Assembly: GCA_900554415.1 (NCBI GenBank)
Contig: USGU01000003.1
Span: 62,001 to 126,000 of the forward strand
DNA: 64,000 nucleotides
Reading direction: 5' to 3'
DNA from: an uncultured Lachnospiraceae bacterium
GTDB lineage: Bacteria > Bacillota > Clostridia > Lachnospirales > Lachnospiraceae
Shown here: one piece after another, positions 42,381 to 52,938 of the stretch
Layout: the number at the start of each line of letters is the position of its first letter
How positions within the stretch are numbered: position 1 is the stretch's first letter
Made by a program: the position numbers and the translations under genes
The notes under the pieces: model-generated
Database searches by the model: none
Seen by the model: only the letters and a program-made list of their open reading frames with translations
Told to the model about the DNA's origin: nothing

Positions 42381-43301
42381 ATGAAATTAAGAAAATTACT
42401 TACACTTACAATGGCAACTGTTATGACAGTATCAATGTTGGCAGGTTGTGGTTCAAGCTCAGATAACAGCACAGATACATCAGATGGTTCAACAACACAG
42501 ACAGAAAGCAGCTGGGATGCATCAAATGATATCACGGTAATGTCAAGAGAAGATGGTTCTGGAACAAGAGGAGCATTTATCGAACTGTTCGGAATCGAAG
42601 AAAAAGATGCGAATGGAAAAAAAGTTGACAATACCACGGTTGATGCAGAAATCACAAACAACACAGAAGTTATGATGTCAAAAGTAGCAGGTGATGATTA
42701 TGCAATCGGTTATGTATCGCTTGGTTCTTTGAATGACAAAGTAAAAGCGGTAAAGATTGATGGTGTAGAAGCAACAGAAGAAAACATCAAATCAGGTAAA
42801 TACAAAGTATACCGTCCATTCAACATTGCTACAAAGGGTGATGTGTCAGAAGTAGCACAGGATTTCATCAACTTTATCTTAAGTGAAGAAGGTCAGAAGG
42901 TTGTTTCTGATAATGGTTACATTGCTTTAGATGGTGCAAAACCTTTCGAATCAAACGGCGCAACCGGTAAAATCGTAGTAGCTGGTTCTTCCTCTGTTAC
43001 ACCGGTTATGGAAAAATTAAAAGAAGCTTATGCTGCTGTAAATGCCGGAGCAGAAATTGAAATCAATGAAAGTGATTCTACAACAGGTATGACAAGCACA
43101 ATGGAAGGTATCTGCGACATCGGTATGGCATCCCGTGACTTAAAGGAAGATGAAGCAAAGGAATTAGATGCAACCGTAATTGCAAATGACGGAATTGCAG
43201 TAATTGTAAATAACAACAGCACGGTTGAAGAACTGACAAGCGAACAGGTAAAATCAATCTTCGTAGGTGATGTGCTTACATGGGATGAAATTGTAAAATA
43301 A
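42381..43301 (+). CDS. pstS: Phosphate ABC transporter substrate-binding lipoprotein
   Basis: The 306-residue protein has lipobox SMLAGCGS, then two PstS-type lobes. SREDGSGTRGAF and GSSSVTPVM are the phosphate-oxygen binding loops, with SDSTTGM further on. It captures phosphate outside the membrane for PstCAB. GCGGAGGAAAG gives a strong ribosome site, and the codon bias indicates high expression. Confidence 0.95.
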   Translation: MKLRKLLTLTMATVMTVSMLAGCGSSSDNSTDTSDGSTTQTESSWDASNDITVMSREDGSGTRGAFIELFGIEEKDANGKKVDNTTVDAEITNNTEVMMSKVAGDDYAIGYVSLGSLNDKVKAVKIDGVEATEENIKSGKYKVYRPFNIATKGDVSEVAQDFINFILSEEGQKVVSDNGYIALDGAKPFESNGATGKIVVAGSSSVTPVMEKLKEAYAAVNAGAEIEINESDSTTGMTSTMEGICDIGMASRDLKEDEAKELDATVIANDGIAVIVNNNSTVEELTSEQVKSIFVGDVLTWDEIVK

Positions 43302-43317
43302 TAATGAGGTAACATAT

Positions 43318-44205
43318 ATGAAAGCATGGAAAGAAATTATCATGCGGGGTGTGTTCTTTCTGGCCGCCTGCACTTCGGTGCTGGCGGTAGCACTCATTTG
43401 TATCTTCTTATTTGCAAATGGTGTCCCTGCGATGAAAGAGATTGGATTTGGGGCATTTCTTACAGGAATGACATGGAAACCAAATAATAATTTGTATGGC
43501 ATTTTCCCGATGATTATCGGAAGTATATATGTAACAGCAGGAGCTGTACTGATAGGAGTGCCGGTGGCAGTTCTTACTTCCGTGTTCATGGCAAAATATT
43601 GTCCGAAGAAGATTTATCCGGTTTTGAAATCTGCCACAGAATTACTGGCAGGAATCCCATCGGTTATCTATGGATTCTTCGGAATTATGGTTATGGTTCC
43701 AATAATCCGGAGTTTTGCAAAAACACTTCAGGCAGCAGGAATTATCCGCAAGGCAGGAAACGGCAGCAGTATTCTGACAGCATCCCTTCTTCTTGCACTG
43801 ATGATTCTGCCAACGATCATTGGAGTTACGGAGTCTGCGATCCGTGCAGTGCCATCTCATTATTATGAGGGTTCACTGGCATTGGGAGCAACCAAAGAAC
43901 AGAGTATTTTTAAAGTGGTACTTCCGGCTGCAAAATCTGGTTTGGTAGCAGGTGTTGTTCTTGGAATCGGGCGTGCCATTGGTGAGACTATGGCGGTGAT
44001 TATGATTGCCGGAAATCAGCCGAGAATGGCAAACAGCATTTTTGCAGGAGTCCGTACACTGACAGCAAACATTGTGTTGGAGATGGGATATGCGACAGGA
44101 CTGCACAGAGAGGCATTGATTGCAACAGCAGTAGTACTGTTTGTGTTTATTCTGATTATTAATTTCTCCGTATCACTCCTGAAGAGGAGGACAGAAAATG
44201 AATAA
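43318..44205 (+). CDS. pstC: Phosphate ABC transporter permease PstC
   Basis: The 295-residue permease has six helices, including ATELLAGIPSVIYGFFGI, typical of PstC/PstA, and the ATPase-contact loop SHYYEGSLALGATKEQSIFKVVLPAA. It lies 16 bases after pstS and overlaps pstA by eight. Confidence 0.95.
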   Translation: MKAWKEIIMRGVFFLAACTSVLAVALICIFLFANGVPAMKEIGFGAFLTGMTWKPNNNLYGIFPMIIGSIYVTAGAVLIGVPVAVLTSVFMAKYCPKKIYPVLKSATELLAGIPSVIYGFFGIMVMVPIIRSFAKTLQAAGIIRKAGNGSSILTASLLLALMILPTIIGVTESAIRAVPSHYYEGSLALGATKEQSIFKVVLPAAKSGLVAGVVLGIGRAIGETMAVIMIAGNQPRMANSIFAGVRTLTANIVLEMGYATGLHREALIATAVVLFVFILIINFSVSLLKRRTENE

Positions 44206-45059
44206 AAAGAAACTAAAACAGCAATTGATTTCATACAAGAATGCACCGGGGTCAGCAATTCTGGCACTGCTGGTAATGCTTGCCACGCTTTTAACCTTTT
44301 TGGCATTATTCTTTCTGATTATTTATCTGCTAATCAAAGGCGTGCCGTATCTTTCGGCAGACTTATTTTCACTGCACTATACTTCAGATAATGTGTCCCT
44401 GTTCCCGGCTCTGATTAATACCATCTGGATGACGGTACTGGCACTTGTGATTGCAGTTCCGCTTGGAATTTTTGCAGCAATCTTCTTGGTAGAATACGCA
44501 GGAAAAGGGAATCGGTTCGTGGATATCATTCGTCTGACAACGGAGACGCTTCAGGGCATTCCATCAATTGTATATGGTTTGTTCGGAATGTTGTTCTTTG
44601 TAACCAAGCTGAAATGGGGCTTATCCCTTCTGTCCGGAGCATTTACACTGGCCATTATGATACTGCCACTGATTATGCGGACCACAGAAGAATCGTTAAA
44701 ATCCGTTCCGGAAAGTTATCGGGAAGGAAGCTTTGGACTGGGAGCCGGAAAGCTTCGTACCATTTTCCGTATCGTGCTTCCGGCAGCAGTTCCCGGTATT
44801 CTGGCAGGTGTGATTCTGGCAATCGGAAGAGTCGTAGGAGAAACTGCAGCTTTGATGTATACAGCAGGAACGGTAGCACAGATACCAGACAGCATCATGG
44901 GCTCCGGAAGAACGCTGGCACTGCACATGTATGTGTTGTCAAACGAAGGATTACATACGGATAAAGCCTATGCAACGGCTGTCGTACTTCTTGTTTTAGT
45001 CATTGGAATCAATACACTTTCAACAGTAGTTGCAAAGAGAATTTCGAAAGGAAATGGAA

Positions 45060-45073
<14 letters not shown>
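44198..45073 (+). CDS. pstA: Phosphate ABC transporter permease PstA
   Basis: The 291-residue permease has TETLQGIPSIVYGLFGML and the loop PESYREGSFGLGAGKLRTIFRIVLPAA. It forms the phosphate channel with PstC. AGGAGGACAGAAA lies just before the ATG, inside the end of pstC, and the end overlaps pstB. Confidence 0.95.
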
Positions 45074-45809
<736 letters not shown>

Positions 45810-45812
45810 GAT

Positions 45813-46469
45813 ATGCGTAATCGTTTTGACAGTCAGTTGGAAAATTTGAATGAAATGCTCATTCATATGGGAGAGCTTTGTGAAATAGCCATAGAGGATG
45901 CCACAAAGGCTCTGGAAACAGAAGATTTAGACCTTGCAAAAAAGGTGATTGAATCTGATGAAGAGATAGACCATCAGGAGAAGGATATTGAGAATTTGTG
46001 CCTGAAGTTATTGCTTCAGCAGCAGCCGGTAGCAAGGGATCTGCGTCAGATTTCGGCAGCACTGAAGATGATTACGGATATGGAACGAATCGGCGACCAG
46101 ACAGCAGACATTGCGGATATCGTAATGTCAACCCAATTTGAAGAAAATCAGTCTCTTGCAGATATCCGTCTGATGGCAGAGGCGGCTGCAAAGATGGTGC
46201 GTGACAGTGTAGCGGCTTATGTACAGAAGAATCTGGAGCTTGCAAGACGGGTCATGTGTGCGGATGATACAGTAGATGCCATGTTTGACAAAATTAAACA
46301 AGAATTGGTGGATTTCATTTCAAAGCGTGAGAGTACAAATGCAGATCAGGCAATCGATTTGATTATGATTGCCAAATATTTGGAGCGAATCGGTGACCAC
46401 GCAACGAATATTGCAGAATGGGTAGAATTTTCCATCACAGGAACCCATGCAAGTCTCGAACAGCTTTAA
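45813..46469 (+). CDS. phoU: Phosphate-system regulator PhoU
   Basis: The 218-residue all-helical protein has two PhoU repeats with the metal-binding signatures DMERIGDQTADIADI and YLERIGDHATNIAEWV. It links PstSCAB to the PhoR kinase and lowers signalling when phosphate is plentiful. It starts three bases after the pstB stop. Confidence 0.95.
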   Translation: MRNRFDSQLENLNEMLIHMGELCEIAIEDATKALETEDLDLAKKVIESDEEIDHQEKDIENLCLKLLLQQQPVARDLRQISAALKMITDMERIGDQTADIADIVMSTQFEENQSLADIRLMAEAAAKMVRDSVAAYVQKNLELARRVMCADDTVDAMFDKIKQELVDFISKRESTNADQAIDLIMIAKYLERIGDHATNIAEWVEFSITGTHASLEQL

Positions 46470-46490
46470 GAATCCGGAAAAGAGGAGACT

Positions 46491-47165
46491 ATGATTTTTT
46501 GTGTAGAAGATGATGGAAATATTCGTGAACTTGTAATTTATACACTGGAGACAACGGGTATGCATGCACAGGGATTTGAAAATGGAAAAAGCTTTTTTGC
46601 AGCTCTGGAAGGAGAACTTCCAGAGCTCGTTTTGCTTGATATCATGCTTCCCGGTGAAGATGGAATGGCAATTTTAAAACGGCTGAAATCCAATGAACGG
46701 ACCAAAGACATTCCAGTGATTATGCTGACGGCTAAAGGCGCAGAATACGATAAGGTCATGGCACTGGATAACGGTGCGGACGATTATGTGGTGAAGCCTT
46801 TTGGGATGATGGAGCTGTTATCCAGAATTCGTGCAGTATTAAGAAGAGCAAAACCGCAAAGCAGTCAGGAAGGACATACATACGGTGCCATTTCGCTGGA
46901 TAAGAAGAAACATGAAGTCATGGTGGACGGAAAACCAGTGGTATTGACGTTAAAAGAATTTGAGATGCTGGCCTATCTTCTGGAAAACAGAAATATTGTA
47001 CTTACCAGAGACCAGCTTCTGGAGAAAATATGGGGCTATGATTTCGATGGAGAAACCCGTACGGTGGATGTACATGTACGGACCTTAAGACAGAAACTTG
47101 GAAAAGCCGGAGAATGTATTGAAACAGTCCGTGGTGTGGGCTACAGAATAGGGGATAAGTCATGA
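46491..47165 (+). CDS. phoP: Phosphate-regulon response regulator, OmpR family
   Basis: The 224-residue regulator has a receiver domain with phospho-acceptor LLDIMLPGEDG, IMLTAKG and the DDYVVKPFG lysine, and a winged-helix DNA-binding domain (VVLTLKEFEMLAYLLENRNIV...RTVDVHVRTLRQKLG). The pst operon position and the TT[ACT]ACA repeats before pstS support a PhoP/PhoB role. It overlaps the kinase gene by four bases. Confidence 0.88.
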   Translation: MIFCVEDDGNIRELVIYTLETTGMHAQGFENGKSFFAALEGELPELVLLDIMLPGEDGMAILKRLKSNERTKDIPVIMLTAKGAEYDKVMALDNGADDYVVKPFGMMELLSRIRAVLRRAKPQSSQEGHTYGAISLDKKKHEVMVDGKPVVLTLKEFEMLAYLLENRNIVLTRDQLLEKIWGYDFDGETRTVDVHVRTLRQKLGKAGECIETVRGVGYRIGDKS

Positions 47166-48520
47166 AAAACAGAATGCGGAAAAGTATGTACCTTGTAGTG
47201 TTTTTGTCGCTTGTGATTTCCTATTGTCTGATGACAGTTATGGTCTATCGCCAGACACTCGCCAATGTAAAAACAGAACTGAAGCAAGAAGCAAAATATG
47301 TGGAAATTTCCCTGGAGTATACGGGAGATGCCTACTTGCAGCGTATAGATGAAGCACATTCTGAGACAAGAGTGACACATATCAGTCCAGAAGGAGAAGT
47401 ACTCTATGATTCAGGACAAGATGGAAGTACACTTGAAAATCATAAGTCCAGAAAAGAAGTGCAGGATGCATTGCGAAATGGCAGTGGAATGGAAATACGC
47501 AAATCAGATACTATGGGGGAAGAGATGCTCTATTATGCGGTAAAAATGGAGGATGGCTCCATTTTACGTGTGTCCAGAGGAATGGCATCGGTATTGTGGA
47601 CAGCATTTTCGGCATTTCCACAGATGTTGCTGATTGGTATTGTGATGATTTGCTTTGCGTGGGTGCTTGCACACTGGGAAGTGCAGAAGCTGATGAAGCC
47701 GGTAAATGAGCTGGATCTGGAACATCCTATGGAAAATGAGCATGTATATGAGGAACTGAAACCACTTTTGGAACGATTAGATATTCAAAATCAGGAAAAA
47801 GCCAAAGTGGAGCAGATGCGAAGAGAGTTTTCAGCAAATGTATCTCATGAATTAAAGACACCATTGACTTCTATTTCTGGTTATGCGGAAATCATGAAGG
47901 AAGGCCTGGTAAAACCAGAAGATACGAAGAAATTTGCTGAGCGGATTTATCAGGAAGCAAGCCGTATGATTACCTTGGTAAGCGATATTATCCAGATATC
48001 CAAGCTGGATGAAGGCATGCCGGGAATGGAGAAAGAGCCGGTAGATTTGTATGCGCTCTCTAAGAAAATTATTATTCGTCTGTCACCGGTGGCAGAAAAG
48101 AAGCAGGTGCAGATGGAACTGGTTGGGGAACCGGTCAGCATAGAAGGAGTTCCGCAGGTGCTTGAGGAAATGATTTCCAATTTGTGTGAGAATGCGATTA
48201 AGTATAATGTGGAACATGGAAAAGTGTCCGTGTGGACAGGCAGAACCCTTCAGGGCATCAAAGTAATTGTAACAGATACGGGAATCGGTATTCCAAAAGA
48301 ACATCAAGAACGGATTTTTGAGCGGTTCTACAGGGTAGACAAGAGTCATTCCAGAGAGACAGGAGGAACCGGCCTCGGACTCTCTATTGTAAAACATGGC
48401 GCAATGCTGCATAATGCAGAGATTTCCGTGGATAGTGAAGTGGGCCGTGGAACCAGAATGGAATTGACTTTTAAAGAGGATAAAGATATAATTGATTTAT
48501 CTGACAAAGGAAGGAGATGA
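47162..48520 (+). CDS. phoR: Phosphate-sensing histidine kinase, PhoR type
   Basis: The 452-residue kinase has an N-terminal helix (SMYLVVFLSLVISYCLMTVM-like), an extracytoplasmic sensor of about 125 residues, a second helix (MLLIGIVMICFAWVLA), the H-box FSANVSHELKTPLTS, N-box NLCENAIKYN and G-boxes DTGIGIPKEH and GTGLGLSIVKHG. It phosphorylates the response regulator upstream. The extracytoplasmic domain is uncommon for the minimal PhoR of E. coli but normal in Firmicutes. Confidence 0.88.
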   Translation: MKNRMRKSMYLVVFLSLVISYCLMTVMVYRQTLANVKTELKQEAKYVEISLEYTGDAYLQRIDEAHSETRVTHISPEGEVLYDSGQDGSTLENHKSRKEVQDALRNGSGMEIRKSDTMGEEMLYYAVKMEDGSILRVSRGMASVLWTAFSAFPQMLLIGIVMICFAWVLAHWEVQKLMKPVNELDLEHPMENEHVYEELKPLLERLDIQNQEKAKVEQMRREFSANVSHELKTPLTSISGYAEIMKEGLVKPEDTKKFAERIYQEASRMITLVSDIIQISKLDEGMPGMEKEPVDLYALSKKIIIRLSPVAEKKQVQMELVGEPVSIEGVPQVLEEMISNLCENAIKYNVEHGKVSVWTGRTLQGIKVIVTDTGIGIPKEHQERIFERFYRVDKSHSRETGGTGLGLSIVKHGAMLHNAEISVDSEVGRGTRMELTFKEDKDIIDLSDKGRR

Positions 48521-48526
48521 TGTACC

Positions 48527-48916
48527 ATGTGGAAACTGGAAGACACCATCTTAGTGACCAATAACGACCGTGTTTATGAGAAGTATAAGGATATTACGAA
48601 TGTCATTTTGGTAGATACGTATGAGGAGGTTTTAATTAAAGTGAGAGATCTGGTGTATGACAGACACACTTTGCTGACACATCCGCAGGCATCCAGCCTG
48701 AAGCCGAACCAGACACCGTATCGTTCGGTGGCAGTTTACCCGAAAGGGGAAGAAGACAATATGAAGGACATCATGTTGATCGAAAAGTGCATTGAGACAT
48801 ACAGACAGTGGCAGGATATTGCTCCAACCCCGACGAATTATGAAGAGCGGGTTGCCAACGACTTCAAGACAATAGATTTATCTGTAGTCGATAATTTTAT
48901 GCCTAGAATTTCCTAA
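48527..48916 (+). CDS. grdX: GrdX family protein
   Basis: The 129-residue soluble protein contains ILVTNNDRVYEKYKD, EVLIKVRDLVYDRHTLLTHP and KPNQTPYRSV, the conserved blocks of GrdX. That small protein accompanies glycine reductase genes in Clostridia, and its function is not known. It begins six bases after the PhoR stop and 5.6 kb before grdE. The link with phosphate genes is probably only transcriptional read-through. Confidence 0.85.
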   Translation: MWKLEDTILVTNNDRVYEKYKDITNVILVDTYEEVLIKVRDLVYDRHTLLTHPQASSLKPNQTPYRSVAVYPKGEEDNMKDIMLIEKCIETYRQWQDIAPTPTNYEERVANDFKTIDLSVVDNFMPRIS

Positions 48917-48932
48917 ACAACGGGAGAAAACT

Positions 48933-49631
48933 ATGAGTAACGGGAAACCTAAGGCTGCTTATTTTAAGGGCCTGACAAAGAAAGATTATATTGCGAAAAC
49001 AATCGAGATCATTGATAATGAGGGCGTTGAGGCGGTATCCATTCGAAGAATAGCTAAGGAGATGGATTGTTCATCAGCAAGTTTATACCGACATTTTGAA
49101 AATCTGTCAGAATTGATTTATTATGCAGAACTGCATACATTAAAAGGATATATTAACCGTCTGAATGAAGCAGAAAAGGGATGGAAGAATATCTGGGATT
49201 ATTATGTGGGAATCTGGGATTGTTACAGTAAAGAAGCATTTCGGCATCAGCATGAATATGATACATTGTTCCTCGTGAATGACAATTCCAAGCTTAACGT
49301 TTCAATCAAAGAATACTATGAGATGTTCCCGGAAGAGAAAGATAAGACGAATGACTTCTTTTCTGAGATGTTGGAAACCGTAGATTTTATGGGGCGAGAT
49401 TTTCAGATCTGTAAGAAGTGTGTTGCGGCAGGTGTGATTGATTATGACGAGGCAGTGTGTTTGAATCGAATGGCATGTGTACTATATGAAGGCTACTTCA
49501 AAATGGTAGTGGATTATAAGATTCCGGAAGAGGAACTGGATCTTTGGGTACAGAAGTATATCGATGATTTGGACTGGGTAGTGATGCATCTGGCAAAGGA
49601 TTTACAAGGATATAAGGGATACGGAATATAG
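48933..49631 (+). CDS. TetR-family regulator
   Basis: The 232-residue protein has an N-terminal TetR helix-turn-helix (AKTIEIIDNEGVEAVSIRRI...CSSASLYRHFENLSELI) and a helical effector domain that is Cys- and aromatic-rich. It follows grdX by 16 bases after CGGGAGAAAAC, so the two are co-transcribed. It may control the hydrolase or grd genes next to it. It ends at a terminator. Confidence 0.85.
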   Translation: MSNGKPKAAYFKGLTKKDYIAKTIEIIDNEGVEAVSIRRIAKEMDCSSASLYRHFENLSELIYYAELHTLKGYINRLNEAEKGWKNIWDYYVGIWDCYSKEAFRHQHEYDTLFLVNDNSKLNVSIKEYYEMFPEEKDKTNDFFSEMLETVDFMGRDFQICKKCVAAGVIDYDEAVCLNRMACVLYEGYFKMVVDYKIPEEELDLWVQKYIDDLDWVVMHLAKDLQGYKGYGI

Positions 49632-49650
49632 AATAATGAAATGAAACAAG

Positions 49651-49686
49651 AGCTGTGACTGAATGATGATTCAGGGCAGCTTTTTT
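49651..49686 (+). terminator. Terminator after the TetR gene
   Basis: AGCTG-TGA-CTGAAT pairs with ATTCAG-GG-CAGCT around GATG, followed by six T residues. Confidence 0.85.
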
Positions 49687-49701
49687 GTTATACCGGAAAT
49701 G

Positions 49702-49730
49702 AAAAAGCCAGCACTTTGAGGCACTGGCTT
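49702..49730 (-). terminator. Terminator of the - strand serine hydrolase gene
   Basis: On the - strand AAGCCAG...CTGGCTT is followed by TTTTTC. It lies 58 bases after the hydrolase stop. Confidence 0.75.
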
Positions 49731-49787
49731 AATAACAAAAGGTATATTATGGACGGGTGGTTCTGATTTTATAAAGTAAATCAGGAA

Positions 49788-51329
49788 TTATTGTACAAGT
49801 GTGTAAATAATGTGTTTTACACGTCCTCCATCCATAATCATGGTGTTATTCATCACGTTTACATACATGATAAGGTTTGCATCCATACGGAATGCGATAC
49901 TTCCAGATTCAGAACGATAAAGCATTGCTTTTCCGTAACGGCGCATATGGATATCACAGCTGTTTTCATTTTTTATTACTTTCATGTAAGAATCGGTTTC
50001 ATCGTTATAATAGCTGCCTTCCTGGAAAAGTGCCGGATCTGCAGGCGTTGCCGGTGTTAATGCAATGACGCGGCCAGGAAGTCTATATAAGATTCCTTTG
50101 TCTGTAAAATAAATTTTTTCATCTAATGTACCAATCCGATATCCGTCGTCCTCTTCTTTTACTAATTCGGTACGGCACCATTCTCTTTGCATATAGAATT
50201 TGCCATCTTGCTCTGTGATCTCAACAAATACAGGGCTGTCAGGGAGGTCAGTCAGGAATATACCGCTATGAGCAGATACATTCTTATGTTCTGGAATAGC
50301 TGGCTCTGTACAGTCTGGTAAGCCAAGTACGATGCAGGCTGTCTTATCAGCAAGTTTAGACATTGCATAAGTTGTAGTGTTGCTGATTAGTACAATCTCC
50401 AGTTCTTTTTCAGGGATGCAGATAATTTCACCCCTATATGCAGCATCAGCACCGCCGTGTCCAAACACATCCATACCGTGGAGCTTGTGTGTAATAAGTC
50501 CGCCACAATATTCCGCTGGCTTACCATTGCTGAGAATGACAGGTGTTTTCATCAGTTCGATGATTTCAGGATCAATTACATTTGGATGAATATATTCATC
50601 CAGTATCTTGCAAAGATCTGTAGCGCATGTATTTACCGAAGTTGGTCCATAAAGCTCGTAGTTTAATGGATTGTAATAGAAATTACCATCTCCGTCATCC
50701 TGATAAGAATAAACAAGATTAGGAACAATCTGTGTAAAGCTTTCTCGAATAAAAGAATGTGTCATTCCAAGCGGATCGAAAATGCGTTCTTTTACAAATT
50801 TAGGAAGGCTCATTCCAGATAATTTTTCAACAATCAGCGCCAGTAAGTGGAAACCAGTATTACTGTATAAATACTGCGACTGTGGTTCGAAATTCAATGC
50901 TTTCTGAAGCTCAATTGTTGTGTTAATATCATCCATTTTAATCTGATCATTAATTTTGATGCCGCGTAAGAATAAGAGTTCCCACTGGTCTCGAAGACCG
51001 CTGACATTATTCATCATCTGACGTATTGTGATTGGTGTTTCTATGTTGATATACTCACCGACATATTTTCTGATATCATCATCTAAATCAAGTTTTCCGT
51101 CTTTCCAGAGAAGGAGTACCGCCATAACCGTAAATTCCTTGGAAATGGATGCCACATGGAAAATACTGTCCTTATGGATTTTGATTTCATTTTCGAGGTT
51201 TCCGTATCCAAAGCATTTTTCATACAGTGTTTCGCCATGCTGGCGGATCAATACCTGAGCGCCAGGGCAAAGACCGCGGTTCCACATCTGGAAAAGCTGA
51301 TCTAATTGTTCTGTCATATTTGAGTTCAT
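49788..51329 (-). CDS. Serine hydrolase of the class C beta-lactamase/D-aminopeptidase family
   Basis: The 513-residue protein has the serine-lysine motif SISK (HVASISKEFTVM, near residue 60), the YSN triad (YSNTGFHLLALI) and HGGADAAYRGE as the third motif. A C-terminal domain of about 170 residues probably shapes the active site, as in D-aminopeptidases. No signal peptide is seen, so it is likely cytoplasmic and not a cell-wall enzyme. It is transcribed from a good promoter (51411-51439) divergent from the desulfidase gene. It might free a substrate for the neighbouring GrdEB system; this is inference. Confidence 0.82.
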   Translation of the reverse strand: MNSNMTEQLDQLFQMWNRGLCPGAQVLIRQHGETLYEKCFGYGNLENEIKIHKDSIFHVASISKEFTVMAVLLLWKDGKLDLDDDIRKYVGEYINIETPITIRQMMNNVSGLRDQWELLFLRGIKINDQIKMDDINTTIELQKALNFEPQSQYLYSNTGFHLLALIVEKLSGMSLPKFVKERIFDPLGMTHSFIRESFTQIVPNLVYSYQDDGDGNFYYNPLNYELYGPTSVNTCATDLCKILDEYIHPNVIDPEIIELMKTPVILSNGKPAEYCGGLITHKLHGMDVFGHGGADAAYRGEIICIPEKELEIVLISNTTTYAMSKLADKTACIVLGLPDCTEPAIPEHKNVSAHSGIFLTDLPDSPVFVEITEQDGKFYMQREWCRTELVKEEDDGYRIGTLDEKIYFTDKGILYRLPGRVIALTPATPADPALFQEGSYYNDETDSYMKVIKNENSCDIHMRRYGKAMLYRSESGSIAFRMDANLIMYVNVMNNTMIMDGGRVKHIIYTLVQ

Positions 51330-51410
51330 TACAAAATTCCTCCTTGATTTGATTAATTGGTTATTTTTTGTTAATTCTTATAGAAAAACAGAATATACAG
51401 TTGTTAAAAT

Positions 51411-51439
51411 ATTATAAAACGATAAAAGAATAGTGTCAA
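51411..51439 (-). promoter_or_regulatory. Sigma-A promoter of the serine hydrolase gene
   Basis: On the - strand TTGACA (51439-51434) and TATAAT (51416-51411) are consensus hexamers with 17-base spacing. Confidence 0.75.
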
Positions 51440-51506
51440 TATATTGGCATAATATACAAAAAGAATCATACTGACGGTAATAATTATACTGTGAGTAAAA
51501 ACAGTA

Positions 51507-51546
51507 AAAGTTCTTTTTCGACAAAAGAAACTTTATTCGATAATAT
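51507..51546 (+). promoter_or_regulatory. Promoter and inverted repeat before the desulfidase gene
   Basis: TTCGAC at 51517-51522 and TAATAT at 51541-51546 (18-base spacing) form a promoter. An inverted repeat, AAAGTT...AACTTT (51507-51512 and 51529-51534) with CTTTT/AAAAG inside, covers the -35 and may be an operator. The 317-base divergent region 51330-51646 holds this, the - strand promoter, and otherwise AT-rich sequence. Confidence 0.45.
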
Positions 51547-51646
51547 TGCTATTATCTAAAAAAATAAATAGAATATATGTGATAAGACATTGAAGGAAGT
51601 TCAGGAATTCCTGCGGTCGATACTATTACAAATGGAGGAATATGGA

Positions 51647-52924
51647 ATGCATGAATTAACACAATTAATAAAAGATGATATGCGACCGGCTCTTGGAGTA
51701 ACAGAGCCGGGAGCAATTGCATATGCAGTTTCAAAAGCAAAAGCACTTGTTCCGGGAGAATTGGAAACGGTTACTCTTTTGCTTAACAGTGGTATGTATA
51801 AGAATGCGTATACATGTGGAATTCCGAACAGTCATTTTTATGGAAATGAATATGCAGCAGCTTTAGGTGCGATAGCAGGAAAACCAGAGAAAGAGCTGGA
51901 AAGTCTTGCAGATGTGACAGAAGCAGATAACGAAGCGGCAGATGAATTAGTGAAATCAGGAAAAATTATTGTCAAAATGACGGAAATCACAAGTCGTATT
52001 TTCATCGAGGCCCGCGTAAAAACAACCAGCGGAGACGCTATGGTGCGGATCCGTGATTCACACACCAATATTGTTCGTGTGGAGGCAAATGGAGAAGTGC
52101 TCATGGCTAAGGAAGAATCGTCTGAGGAAAACAGTCATGAAGAGAAGGCACTGATCCACAGCTATACATTAAAACAAATCTGTGAATATGTAAAAGAAGT
52201 TCCGGCGGAGGAGATAGCATTTATCAAAGCAGCTTATGATATGAATTACGCGCTGTTTGAAGAAGGAATTCAAAGTCCGAGAACAACTTATGCACGTTAT
52301 TTGCTTGAAAAAAATGGTGGAAAAATCATTTCTGATAATGAACTGAATACAGCTTCTTTACTCTGTAATGCGGCTATCGAAGCGCGAGTGATTGGACTTG
52401 ACAGACCGGCTATGAGTATTACAGGGTCTGGTGCACATGGAATCATTGCGACTATGCCGCTTTATGGAGTGTGCAAGATTCGTGGATTAAGTGATGAAAT
52501 CTTACATCGTGCAACAGCATTAAGTTATCTTATATGTATGTATATTAAAGAATATTCTGGCAAATTATCTGCATTCTGCGGTTGTGGTATAGCAGCAGGT
52601 ACAGGTATGGCATGTGCATTGGTGTATCTCAATGGCGGTGATGAAAATGCGATGGGCAGAACAATTAATAATATGTCGAGCAGTATTACTGGTATGATTT
52701 GCCATGGTGGAAATAAGGGCTGTACGATGAAAGGAGTTGTAGCGGTTAATGCTGCATTCCAGTCAGCAGATTTTGCAATGCATCATATATTTATTGATGA
52801 TATTCATGGGATTAACGGTTATACACCAGAAGATACCATGCGTCATATGGGCGAAATTGCTTCACCTGGTATGGTGGGAACAGAAAAGACAATTGTTGAT
52901 ATTTTACAAAAAAAGGGGCTGTAA
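51647..52924 (+). CDS. L-cysteine desulfidase / serine dehydratase-alpha-like protein (CyuA/UPF0597 family)
   Basis: The 425-residue protein has the family segments RPALGVTEPGAIAYAVSKA, KMTEITSRIFIEARVKTT, GSGAHGIIATMPLYGVC and FCGCGIAAGTGMACALVYLNGG, then MICHGGNKGCTMKGVVAV. Conserved cysteines bind an oxygen-sensitive [4Fe-4S] cluster. The family breaks L-cysteine (or L-serine) to pyruvate, ammonia and sulfide. ATGGAGGAATATGG favours ATG 51647 over a TTG at 51590. It converges on the LysR gene and shares a terminator with it. Confidence 0.85.
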   Translation: MHELTQLIKDDMRPALGVTEPGAIAYAVSKAKALVPGELETVTLLLNSGMYKNAYTCGIPNSHFYGNEYAAALGAIAGKPEKELESLADVTEADNEAADELVKSGKIIVKMTEITSRIFIEARVKTTSGDAMVRIRDSHTNIVRVEANGEVLMAKEESSEENSHEEKALIHSYTLKQICEYVKEVPAEEIAFIKAAYDMNYALFEEGIQSPRTTYARYLLEKNGGKIISDNELNTASLLCNAAIEARVIGLDRPAMSITGSGAHGIIATMPLYGVCKIRGLSDEILHRATALSYLICMYIKEYSGKLSAFCGCGIAAGTGMACALVYLNGGDENAMGRTINNMSSSITGMICHGGNKGCTMKGVVAVNAAFQSADFAMHHIFIDDIHGINGYTPEDTMRHMGEIASPGMVGTEKTIVDILQKKGL

Positions 52925-52938
52925 CAGCCCCTTTATTT
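52912..52938. terminator. Terminator shared by the desulfidase and LysR genes
   Basis: AAAGGGGCTG-TAA-CAGCCCCTTT contains the desulfidase stop codon in its loop and continues into TATTTT. It is symmetrical enough to work on both strands. Confidence 0.85.
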
